Assembly (NCBI RefSeq): GCF_003205875.1
Contig: NZ_PUBZ01000078.1
Span: 58,155 to 122,154 of the forward strand
Reading direction: 5' to 3'
From: Herpetosiphon llansteffanensis
GTDB taxonomy: Bacteria > Chloroflexota > Chloroflexia > Chloroflexales > Herpetosiphonaceae
DNA length: 64,000 bases
Shown in pieces: positions 35,471-43,396 of this stretch. Numbering within the stretch: the first letter of the stretch is position 1; every line of letters starts with the position of its first letter. Under the pieces are notes generated by a model. It was not told the origin of the DNA. It saw only the letters and a program-made list of their open reading frames with translations, and made no database searches. Made by a program: the position numbers and the translations under genes.

Positions 35471-37029
35471 TTGGCAATACTTCCATCACTGAGGGTATAC
35501 GAGCCATCAGGATTAAATTTCGTCCCATCGAGCCGAATCCGCGAACCATCAGCCTTGGTCACAAAGCCATCAGTGCCAATAATCGTGCCATCTATGAGCT
35601 GCGCGTCACCATTAGGCTGAATAATCGTCCCATTATCCATGGTTAATACTCCTGAAGGATCAACGTTAACTCCCGGCAGCGAAGGAATCATCCCCATATC
35701 GAGAACTTTACCCATGTAGTAGGTTGGACCATGAGTCATTTGAATCGTGTTATGAATGATCACGGGCTGGGTTAGGGCCAATTCTGGCGTACGAAAGGGA
35801 GTAAAGCGAGGGTTCGTATAGATGTCAGTTCCAACAGTCGTACGCGGGTCGAAAAACCAGCTACCTGCGTCATCAGGCACAACATAATCGGCAACAACTG
35901 CGCCAGCCACACCACCAAATTTCATTAACCCTAAATCGAGACTTTCTTTGATCGGAAAATAACCAGGAGCAAAGATGTTCACAAAAGAATCAATCTGTTG
36001 GGTAAAATAGCCAGTAGCTGGATTAGCTGTGGCTTTAGAGCCAACCGTAGCCCCAACTACCTCGGTATAACGATTAACAAAATCGTTGCCACCATTCTCC
36101 ATACGAGCAATAAAGCGATACCAATTACCATAGGCCACAAATTGCGGAATCAGATCGCCTTCATCGGTGCCAGCAGGCGGAACCCCAGCCCAACCATTGG
36201 CAACCCGCGAGCCATAATTAACCCCGCGTTGCTCGGCCATTGCCCAAAGCGGCAATAGTTCAGGATCACTCTTACGAGCAGCCTTGCCAGCGAAAAATTG
36301 TTGCCAAGCCACAGCCGCCCCATCACAATCATTAAAGCCAGCAGGTATTGGTAATTTTTTCATGCTTAATTCATGCAGCCGATAGCCATTTTGAATTGCT
36401 TCGAGCACCCCAGCATCGGCAACTGATGACCAAGAACCAGGCTGCATATTGCGCATATCATGTGATTCATCAAAAAAGGCAATAATATCTTGAATATTAT
36501 GAAACCAATTTGGTGTGCGAGCATGGGCCTCTAGCGCCTCGACCCAGCGAATCCGCTCCTCAGCAGTCAGCATCTCAAATTCAGCAAGGCTTAAATCAAA
36601 GCGAATCAACTTACCGCTAGCATCAAAGACTGGGCCACCAGGCAGCTTTGTAGGCCCTTTTTTCGGTGGCCATGGCCATGCAGCTACTGTTACTGCTCCA
36701 GCTGGATTTTGCGCTTGAAGATCGCCAAAACTATCATTAAACAGGGCTGCCGCTTCTTCTTCGGCAGTGCGCATGAGCGTGCGAATCTGAAGCGTAACTT
36801 GCTCGGCAACCATTAAAACGTTATGGCAACGGTTAATTGCAGGGTTAACTGATGTTTCAAATTCATGAAAAAACCTGTTTGCAGCATCACCATTCCAATT
36901 GGGTTGTAATTGGCCGACCATGCGTTGAAGTTGCTGCCGCAGCGTTGCAAGCGTTGAAGCATTGTGCTTAAAGCGCTGGGCAATCGCTAAAAGCTGATCA
37001 TACTCAACTTGAACAAAAGGAGCATTCAT
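35467..37029 (-). CDS. WXG100/LXG-type large protein with C-terminal Gly/Asp repeats
   Basis: A 520-residue protein whose first 100 residues look like an ESX-type WXG100 helical hairpin (NWNGDAANRFF, W45-x-G47, flanked by long helices). The middle (about 110-430) is not recognised. The C-terminal 60 residues are short repeats of the form DGTIIxxDG/DGSxIRLDGT. This layout (WXG hairpin plus a variable domain) resembles secreted ESX/T7SS effectors, though no secretion genes are in the window. The ATG at 37029 has GGAGAAGG upstream. It overlaps the propeller gene by 4 bp. No toxin motif is identified. Confidence 0.65.
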   Translation of the reverse strand: MNAPFVQVEYDQLLAIAQRFKHNASTLATLRQQLQRMVGQLQPNWNGDAANRFFHEFETSVNPAINRCHNVLMVAEQVTLQIRTLMRTAEEEAAALFNDSFGDLQAQNPAGAVTVAAWPWPPKKGPTKLPGGPVFDASGKLIRFDLSLAEFEMLTAEERIRWVEALEAHARTPNWFHNIQDIIAFFDESHDMRNMQPGSWSSVADAGVLEAIQNGYRLHELSMKKLPIPAGFNDCDGAAVAWQQFFAGKAARKSDPELLPLWAMAEQRGVNYGSRVANGWAGVPPAGTDEGDLIPQFVAYGNWYRFIARMENGGNDFVNRYTEVVGATVGSKATANPATGYFTQQIDSFVNIFAPGYFPIKESLDLGLMKFGGVAGAVVADYVVPDDAGSWFFDPRTTVGTDIYTNPRFTPFRTPELALTQPVIIHNTIQMTHGPTYYMGKVLDMGMIPSLPGVNVDPSGVLTMDNGTIIQPNGDAQLIDGTIIGTDGFVTKADGSRIRLDGTKFNPDGSYTLSDGSIAK

Positions 37030-37492
37030 ACCTTCTCCAATCAATTGATGGGTTTAGATTGTGGATGGCTCTCTCAGGCAGCAGTGTGAGCAACTACGAT
37101 TACTCATCCTTCAGGCTAAAAGTATAGTCAAAATACCATTAAAATGCTTCACCTTCATGGGTGAATATTGATGATCAAATAGCGATAAAACCGCTTATAC
37201 GAAACGCTATTTACCTAGCACTTCTTTACGTATATTACTAGCGTACCAAATACTGCTTCCTCAGCAGAATCATCCCCAAAGCTAGGCCAATTAGGCCAAT
37301 GGAAACGCTCCCACGGATTAGGCATAATATGCTATGATAGAGGTAGCGTGATATGCTTATCCGTTGAATTTTCCACTCTTGGTTAATCATCCAAAGGAGG
37401 CCGAGCAGACGTAATATCCATGCTGGAGAACGCTCCTATCGATAGTCGGATGGTATGGTGATATGTGCAATGTAGCGCAAGGAGATCCGCTG
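37030..37492. promoter_or_regulatory. Divergent regulatory region of the WXG100 and sugar-transport operons
   Basis: About 460 bp without an ORF. It contains two tandem TAGGCCAAT words (37283-37300), a cre-like site (37300-37313), a possible -10 TATGAT (37333-37338) and, at 37483-37487, the AAGGAGAT SD of the solute-binding protein gene. Confidence 0.5.
37300..37313 (+). promoter_or_regulatory. cre/LacI-family-like operator
   Basis: TGGAAACGCTCCCA fits the TGNAANCGNTNNCA pattern of catabolite-responsive and other LacI-family operators at every constrained position. It lies upstream of the sugar ABC operon and about 20 bp before a possible -10 box, in the position of a repressor site. Confidence 0.55.
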
Positions 37493-38827
37493 ATGGTTCG
37501 CCGAAATATGCATCTTTCGCTGATTAGTTTATTGGTCTTGACCCTGATTTTGGCTGCCTGTGGCAGCGATAGCACCGCAACAACCACCAGTGGCAACACT
37601 GGCTCGACCAACCCTGCAGATGTCAAAGGCGAAATTACGGTTTGGGCTTGGAACGTGGCTGCCAAAAGCCTCGAAGCTACCGTACCTTCGTTCAACCAAA
37701 AATATCCCAACGTCAAAGTTACGATCCAAGACCTTGGGCGCACAGATGTCTATGATCGGCTGACGACCGGCATGCAAGCTGGCGGCGCTGGCTTACCCGA
37801 TGTCGTCGCAATCGAATCCGACCGCATGGATGTTTACACTGCAACCTTCCCCGAAGGCTTGGCCGACTTAACCAGCCGCGCTAGCAAATATGAAAAAGAT
37901 TTCGACCCTTCAAAATGGGCGCAATCAAAAATCAACGATAAAATTCGCTCGATTCCCTGGGATTCAGGCCCAACTGGCTTGTGGTATCGCGTCGATATTT
38001 TCGAGCAAGCTGGCGTAGACCCCAAATCGATTGAAACATGGGCCGATTTGATCGCTGCTGGCGAAAAGATTTTAGCCGCCACCAATGGCAAAACCAAGCT
38101 CATTCCGGTTGATATTGTGGCCGATGACGCTGGCTTCCGCATGATGACCAATCAATTGGGTGTGTGCTGCTATTTCAACAGTGATGGCAAAATCAACCTC
38201 ACCAACGAAAAATCAGTTCAAGCCCTGACCTTGCTCAAAGAAATCAACGATAAAGGCTTAGTTGCCAATATCAATGGTTGGGATGGCACAGTTGCCGCTA
38301 CCAAAAATGGCGATGTTGCAACGGTTCCGTTTGGCGTATGGTATAGCGGCACGATCATCGACCAAGCACCTGATCTCTCGGGCAAATGGGATGTTATGTT
38401 GTTGCCAGCCTTCGAAAAAGGCGGCAATCGCGCTGCCAACCTTGGTGGCTCAACCTTGGCAATTCCTGCAGCAACCAAAAATGTCGATGCTGCATGGGCA
38501 TTCGTTGAGCATGCACTGGCCACCAACGAAGGCCAAAATCTCATGATGGAAAAATTTGGCATTTGGCCAAGCTATCAGCCAGCTTATAGCGCCGATCTGT
38601 ATAGCAAACCAGTTGCCTTCTTCAACAATCAACCAATTTGGAAGATGTTTGCTGATGAAATCAAAAACATTCCACCAGCAACCTACACCAAAGATTATGC
38701 CAAAGGTCAAGCGGTTTTGGCCTCAGCCCAATCCAAAGTCTTGAGCCAAGGCATGGACCCCAAACAAGCCCTGCAAGAGGCAGCAGACGAATTAGCCAAC
38801 CAAACTGGCCGCGAAATCGCCCAGTAG
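37493..38827 (+). CDS. Sugar ABC transporter substrate-binding lipoprotein
   Basis: A 444-residue family-1 extracellular solute-binding protein (MalE-like). It has a signal peptide with lipobox LAAC, a Ser/Thr/Gly linker, and the domain features ITVWAWNV, LPDVVAIESDRM, WDSGPTGLWYRVDIF and GGSTLAIPAATKNVDAAW. It delivers an oligosaccharide to the permeases encoded next. I chose the ATG at 37493, which has AAGGAGAT upstream; the ORF start at 37463 would precede the signal peptide. The following beta-galactosidase suggests a galactoside ligand (inference). Confidence 0.93.
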   Translation: MVRRNMHLSLISLLVLTLILAACGSDSTATTTSGNTGSTNPADVKGEITVWAWNVAAKSLEATVPSFNQKYPNVKVTIQDLGRTDVYDRLTTGMQAGGAGLPDVVAIESDRMDVYTATFPEGLADLTSRASKYEKDFDPSKWAQSKINDKIRSIPWDSGPTGLWYRVDIFEQAGVDPKSIETWADLIAAGEKILAATNGKTKLIPVDIVADDAGFRMMTNQLGVCCYFNSDGKINLTNEKSVQALTLLKEINDKGLVANINGWDGTVAATKNGDVATVPFGVWYSGTIIDQAPDLSGKWDVMLLPAFEKGGNRAANLGGSTLAIPAATKNVDAAWAFVEHALATNEGQNLMMEKFGIWPSYQPAYSADLYSKPVAFFNNQPIWKMFADEIKNIPPATYTKDYAKGQAVLASAQSKVLSQGMDPKQALQEAADELANQTGREIAQ

Positions 38828-38847
38828 GTTCATGCTCGCATTCCCAG

Positions 38848-38873
38848 CCCCTCTCTCGCCTGCGGGAGAGGGG
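38848..38873. repeat. REP-like palindrome between binding protein and permease genes
   Basis: CCCCTCTC (38848-38855) pairs with GAGAGGGG (38866-38873). A copy of the dispersed palindrome, placed where transport operons often carry mRNA-stabilising hairpins. Confidence 0.8.
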
Positions 38874-38941
38874 AGTTTGGCTTAATGCTACGGGAATGCT
38901 GGTTACTCTCGCCAGTTAATGGTCATGCCTAGGAGGGTTCT

Positions 38942-39838
38942 ATGGGGTCGCAGATGCTCACGCCAGCAGAGCGCCGCCACCAATGGCGACGGCGACTTAC
39001 CCCGTACATGTTTTTGGTTCCAGCCTTGTTGGTGTTTGGCATCTTTATGCTCTATCCAATTGTTTCTTCGTTGCAATTGAGCTTCCAGAGCCAACTCAAC
39101 CCCAACAGTGGCTTTAGCTTTGATAATTATCGCCGCTTATTGGGCGATAAGGTTTTTCGCAAAGCGCTGACCAATACGGTGTTTTTGTTGCTGTTTCAAG
39201 TGCCATTGCAACTTGGCTTGGCAATGGTTTTGGCGGTCATTCTCAATAATGCCGTTTTGAAGTTTCGCACTGTCTTTCGCTTAATTTATTTTCTGCCTGC
39301 CATTACCGCGCTCTTTGCAGTGGCCTTGATCTTTCGGCTGCTGCTGAACGATGAAAAAGGCTTGGTTAACTATGTGCTGAATGGATTGGGCATTCAATCG
39401 GTGCCTTGGCTCAGCAATGCATGGCCCGCCAAATTCTCGCTAATTACAGCAATTACATGGCGCTGGACAGGCTATAACATGGTGATTTATCTCGCCAGTT
39501 TGCAGAGCATTCCCGATGAATTGTACGAGGCTGCCGAGCTTGATGGCGCTGGGGCATGGGCCAAGTTTTGGGCCATTACCGTGCCAATGATGCGCCCAAC
39601 AATTCTGTTGACAACGGTGCTTTCAACTATCGGTACGCTGCAAATTTTCGATGAGCCATATCTGCTGACCCGCAGCGGGCCATCCAACGAAACGCTGAGT
39701 ATGGCAACCTTGCTCTATCGCACTGCATTCCAAAGCGCCGAAATTAATTATGCTTCGGCAATTGCGTATGTGATGGTGTTGATCATTGCAGCCTTTTCGC
39801 TGCTCCAATTTCGTATTGCTCAGCGCGGGGAGGACTAA
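38942..39838 (+). CDS. Sugar ABC transporter permease (MalF-like)
   Basis: A 298-residue inner-membrane subunit with about six membrane segments and the EAA loop YEAAELDGAGAWAKFWAITVPMMRP, which contacts the ATPase. Hydrophobic start LTPYMFLVPALLVFGIFMLYP. AGGAGGG precedes the ATG. It forms the importer with the adjacent MalG-like permease; no ATPase gene is present, so a shared MsiK-type ATPase is likely (known for related operons). Confidence 0.93.
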   Translation: MGSQMLTPAERRHQWRRRLTPYMFLVPALLVFGIFMLYPIVSSLQLSFQSQLNPNSGFSFDNYRRLLGDKVFRKALTNTVFLLLFQVPLQLGLAMVLAVILNNAVLKFRTVFRLIYFLPAITALFAVALIFRLLLNDEKGLVNYVLNGLGIQSVPWLSNAWPAKFSLITAITWRWTGYNMVIYLASLQSIPDELYEAAELDGAGAWAKFWAITVPMMRPTILLTTVLSTIGTLQIFDEPYLLTRSGPSNETLSMATLLYRTAFQSAEINYASAIAYVMVLIIAAFSLLQFRIAQRGED

Positions 39839-39841
39839 GCG

Positions 39842-40720
39842 ATGGCAAAAACCAAGCTTTCAGACGATCTTATGCCGAAGTCTTTGGTCAGCCGGTTCCA
39901 ACGCATCATGATCTATCTGATTTTGGTGGTTGGGGCTTTCTTCTCGCTGTTTCCCTTCTATTATATGTTTGTCCAAGCCTCGCAACCTTCGAGCGAAGTG
40001 CTGCGCTTTCCGCCTCACTTATGGTTTGGCGATTCAGCTTGGACCAATATCAAAGGGCTATTTGCGAATGGCTTTGGGCGCTCACTGTTTAATTCGGCCT
40101 TTATTGCGGTGGTCTATGCCAGCCTGAGCGTGTTTATTGCCTCACTTGCTGGCTATGCCTTTGCCAAATTCCGTTTTCGCGGGCGCTCGGTGTTGTTTGG
40201 CATGTTTTTGTTGGTGTTGATGATTCCCTATCACGTCACGGCTGTGCCACTGTTTCAGCTGATGTCCAAAATTACCTTTTTGGGCAACCCAACCTGGATC
40301 AGCAGCTATCAAGCGGTAATTTTGCCAGCGCTGGCCAATCCGTTTGGCATTTTCTTGATGCGCCAAAGCATGCAAGCCTTGCCCGACGATTTGCTTGATG
40401 CAGCGCGCATGGACGGCGCAGGCGAGTGGCGGGTATTCACCAACGTAGCATTGCCAACCATGCGGCCAACCTTGGCAGCTTTGGCGATTTATTCGTTTAT
40501 GTTTCAATGGAACAGTTTCTTCTGGCCATTGATTGTGATGCGCGATAAAGCCATGGAAACGCTGCCCGTGCGGATCAATGCCTTAGTTGGCTTGTCGATT
40601 ATCGATTATGGCCAATTGATGATGGGCACAGCGCTCACAACTTTGCCAATTATGATGATTTTTATCGCTTTCCAACGTCAATTCATTTCCGGCGCACTCG
40701 CAGGCGCTGTCAAAGGATAA
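39842..40720 (+). CDS. Sugar ABC transporter permease (MalG-like)
   Basis: A 292-residue inner-membrane subunit with the EAA motif LLDAARMDGAGEWRVFTNVALPTMRP and six predicted helices. GGGGAGG lies at the end of the previous gene, and the two genes are 3 bp apart. The operon then runs through a repeat-filled gap to a GH42 enzyme. Confidence 0.94.
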   Translation: MAKTKLSDDLMPKSLVSRFQRIMIYLILVVGAFFSLFPFYYMFVQASQPSSEVLRFPPHLWFGDSAWTNIKGLFANGFGRSLFNSAFIAVVYASLSVFIASLAGYAFAKFRFRGRSVLFGMFLLVLMIPYHVTAVPLFQLMSKITFLGNPTWISSYQAVILPALANPFGIFLMRQSMQALPDDLLDAARMDGAGEWRVFTNVALPTMRPTLAALAIYSFMFQWNSFFWPLIVMRDKAMETLPVRINALVGLSIIDYGQLMMGTALTTLPIMMIFIAFQRQFISGALAGAVKG

Positions 40721-40942
40721 CAACTGAATTATGAAGGATGAAGGATGAGGGATGAATGTTAACCGCGAAGCATAGTATGGACGCGAATATCAAAATAAAT
40801 GCTTCAATGCCGCGAACTGTTGGTACTTGAATAAACAAAACTTCGTGATCTTCGTGCTCTTCGTGGTTAAAAACTTAATCTTCTCGCGTTTGGTTTCATC
40901 CTTCATCCCTCATCCTTCATCCTTTCAAAAAGAGGTTTTTTT
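40721..40942. repeat. Repeat-filled gap before the beta-galactosidase gene
   Basis: AAGGATGA-type words (40735-40752) and their inverse near 40900-40923, plus CTTCGTGATCTTCGTGCTC at 40842-40860 and CCGCGAAG words, are the same families as in the other gaps. The next gene has AAAGAGG as SD at about 40928. Confidence 0.8.
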
Positions 40943-42877
40943 ATGCCATTAGGTGTTTGTTATTATCCTGAGCATTGGCCACAAACGTGGTGGGCCGATG
41001 ATGCCCAGCAAATGCGGGCCTTGGGCTTAGAATATGTGCGGATTGGCGAATTTGCCTGGGCCTTGATGGAGCCAGCAGCAGGCCAATACGATTGGGCATG
41101 GCTTGATCAAGCAATTGAAACGTTGGCCAGCCAAGGCTTGAAAATTGTGCTGGGCACTCCCACCGCCACACCGCCAGCATGGCTGACCCATCGCCAACCA
41201 GACCTGATGCGCATCGATGCCCAAGGTCGGCGTTTAGGCCATGGTGGTCGTCGCCAAGCCTGTTTGGTCAACCCTGATTACATCGAATATAGTCGCCAAA
41301 TCGTCAGCGCTATGGCTGAGCGCTACGGCAACAATCCTGCAATCGCCGCTTGGCAAATCGATAACGAAATTGGCAACCATGGCTCGGCACGCTGCTATTG
41401 CGAGCATTGCGCCACGGCCTTCCGCCAATGGCTCGAGCAACGCTATGGCGATTTGGCAGGCTTGAACGAGGCTTGGGGCACGGCATTTTGGAGCCAAACC
41501 TACAGCGATTGGCAACAAATTCCTTTGCCAAATGTGCCAGTCGGCGGCGGCCATAATCCTTCGCTGGTGCTCGATTATCGGCGCTTTGCCTCGGATCAGC
41601 AGGTGGCTTACTGTGGCATGCAGGCAGAAATTTTGCGCCAGCACTCGCCAAATCGCACAATTTTGACCAACATTGCGCCTGGCGATGATGAGATCAATTG
41701 GTTTGACATGGCCAAGCAAGTTGATGTGATTGCCTGGGATAACTATCCGCATGGCTTCCCCAATTGGCAAGCAGTCTCGATGTATCACGATCACATTCGC
41801 GGCCTCAAACGCCAGCCATTTTGGGTGATGGAGCAGCAACCAGGCCAAATCAACTGGACTCCGACCAATCCGCCAGTGCCGCCCAACCAAGTGCGTTTGT
41901 GGAGCTACCAAGATGCAGCCCATGGCGCGGCCAACGTGCTCTATTTCCGCTGGCGCGCCTGCTGGCTTGGCCAAGAGCAATATCATAGCGGCCTGCGCGA
42001 TCACGCCAATCGGCCAGCCCGTGGCAGCGTCGAAGCTCAAACTGTTGCCAACGAATGGCAACAGCATGGTCAACCAGAAGCAGCAGCGCGCAAAGTTGCC
42101 TTGCTCGTTTCCTACGACGACCATTGGGCGCAACAGCTTGACCCGCACGCCCAAGGCTGGAGCTATTGGCAGCTGCTGCGAACGATTCATCGCACCCTCA
42201 CCAGCTATGGCGTTGGGGTAGATATTGTGCAGCGTGGCACGCCACTCGATGAATATCAATTGGCGATTGCTGTAGCCCCAATGCTCGATAACCCTGCTGA
42301 AACTGCTAGCTGGCGCGAGTGGGTGCAAGCAGGTGGCACGTTGATTTGTACGCCACGCAGTTTGACCAAACGCAGCGACAATCGCACAGCGCCCGATGGC
42401 TTCCCCAGCGGATTGACCGACCTATTTGGTGCTGATGTGGCCGAATGGAGCGCGCTTGACCCAGCCAAGCCTTGGGCGGTAAAACTTGGCGATACCAGCT
42501 ATACTGCGCCGCTTTGGATGGAAGTGCTCAACGTGAGCCACGCCAATAGCTTAGCGACGTGGGATCAGTGCTATGCTGCTGGGCAGGCTGCGATTACCGC
42601 CGCAACCTATGGCAAGGGCTTGGCAGTTTTGATGGGCTGCTATCCAACCGAGGAAATTTTGGGCGATCTCTTGCCCCGCTTGTGGCCTGATGCGCAACGC
42701 CTTCCCGAGGATATTGAGCGAATTGCACTGACTGATGGTGTACTGTGGTTCAACCATGGCGAGCAAGCTCAAAGCATCAATCTGCAAGGCACGTGGCACG
42801 ATAAATTGAGCGGCGAGGAATTCAGCAACAGCTGCGAAATCGCCAGCTTAGGCGTTCGTTGGCTGCAACAACGCTAA
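40943..42877 (+). CDS. Family GH42 beta-galactosidase
   Basis: A 644-residue intracellular glycoside hydrolase. GH42 marks: MPLGVCYYPEHWP start, acid/base Glu142 in WQIDNEIGNH, nucleophile Glu297 in FWVMEQQPG, and a metal-binding Cys set (Cys107, then RCYCEHC with Cys151, 153 and 156). It cleaves terminal beta-galactosides, probably from galacto-oligosaccharides or galactan fragments imported by the adjacent ABC transporter. The SD AAAGAGG is separated from the ATG by a T-rich spacer. Confidence 0.95.
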   Translation: MPLGVCYYPEHWPQTWWADDAQQMRALGLEYVRIGEFAWALMEPAAGQYDWAWLDQAIETLASQGLKIVLGTPTATPPAWLTHRQPDLMRIDAQGRRLGHGGRRQACLVNPDYIEYSRQIVSAMAERYGNNPAIAAWQIDNEIGNHGSARCYCEHCATAFRQWLEQRYGDLAGLNEAWGTAFWSQTYSDWQQIPLPNVPVGGGHNPSLVLDYRRFASDQQVAYCGMQAEILRQHSPNRTILTNIAPGDDEINWFDMAKQVDVIAWDNYPHGFPNWQAVSMYHDHIRGLKRQPFWVMEQQPGQINWTPTNPPVPPNQVRLWSYQDAAHGAANVLYFRWRACWLGQEQYHSGLRDHANRPARGSVEAQTVANEWQQHGQPEAAARKVALLVSYDDHWAQQLDPHAQGWSYWQLLRTIHRTLTSYGVGVDIVQRGTPLDEYQLAIAVAPMLDNPAETASWREWVQAGGTLICTPRSLTKRSDNRTAPDGFPSGLTDLFGADVAEWSALDPAKPWAVKLGDTSYTAPLWMEVLNVSHANSLATWDQCYAAGQAAITAATYGKGLAVLMGCYPTEEILGDLLPRLWPDAQRLPEDIERIALTDGVLWFNHGEQAQSINLQGTWHDKLSGEEFSNSCEIASLGVRWLQQR

Positions 42878-42884
42878 AACAAAC

Positions 42885-42914
42885 AAGCCCTGTTGAGTAC
42901 CATCAACGGGGCTT
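42885..42914. terminator. Bidirectional terminator between GH42 and ruvX
   Basis: The stem AAGCCC-x-GTTGA / TCAAC-x-GGGCTT has a 6-nt loop. On the minus strand it reads into TTGTTTGTTTT. It lies between two convergent genes. Confidence 0.75.
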
Positions 42915-42919
42915 CTTCG

Positions 42920-43396
42920 TTAATCCCAATCGTCGTGATCAGGGTCGTGGTAAAGCGGGCGCGGCGGAGCAATCGAACTCATATAATCTTGCAAGATTAA
43001 AATAGCCGCCAGCTCATCGACGTGATCACGATGTTTGCTTTTTTTAATGCCCATAGCTTCGAGCGAGCGCTCAGCCTCAACGCTGGTAAAACGCTCATCA
43101 TACAAGGTAATTGGAATGCTGGTGCGTTTTTGCAGGCCGCGCATAAACGCCTGCACCGCCTTGGCCTGAGCACCAACCTCACCGCGCAAAGTCAACGGCA
43201 GGCCAATCACCAGCTCAACCACCTCGTTATCGGCAATCATTTGTAAAAGCTGGGCATAGGCTTTATCGCTTGGCTGCGCTGGCAACGTCGGCTGGCCACT
43301 GGCGATAATCCGGTCGGGATCGCACATTGCCACGCCAATCCGTTTGTTGCCAACATCCAAGGCGATAATGCGGCCACGGCTGGGACGCTCGCTCAT
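42920..43396 (-). CDS. ruvX: Holliday junction resolvase-like YqgF
   Basis: A 158-residue RNase-H-fold protein with the family blocks IIALDVGNKRIGVAMCDPDRIIASG, VIGLPLTLRGEVG, TLYDERFTSVEAERSLEAMG and HVDELAAILILQDYM. Implicated in 16S rRNA maturation or Holliday junction processing. The start overlaps the end of the preceding gene by 4 bp (ATGA type, 43393-43396). Confidence 0.95.
   Translation of the reverse strand: MSERPSRGRIIALDVGNKRIGVAMCDPDRIIASGQPTLPAQPSDKAYAQLLQMIADNEVVELVIGLPLTLRGEVGAQAKAVQAFMRGLQKRTSIPITLYDERFTSVEAERSLEAMGIKKSKHRDHVDELAAILILQDYMSSIAPPRPLYHDPDHDDWD

Larger units (their letters stand above)
33320..35485. repeat. Tandem duplication of about 1.1 kb (period 1124 bp)
   Basis: Two copies of the propeller gene plus about 20 bp on either side, at a period of 1124 bp (start codons at 34346 and 35470). 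The C-terminal third and the N-terminal third are almost identical, while changes cluster around residues 163-195 of the proteins. Confidence 0.9.

Noticed and set aside
41234..42328. 364-codon minus-strand ORF
   Set aside because: It lies entirely within the GH42 gene in another frame; the GH42 catalytic motifs decide the coding strand.
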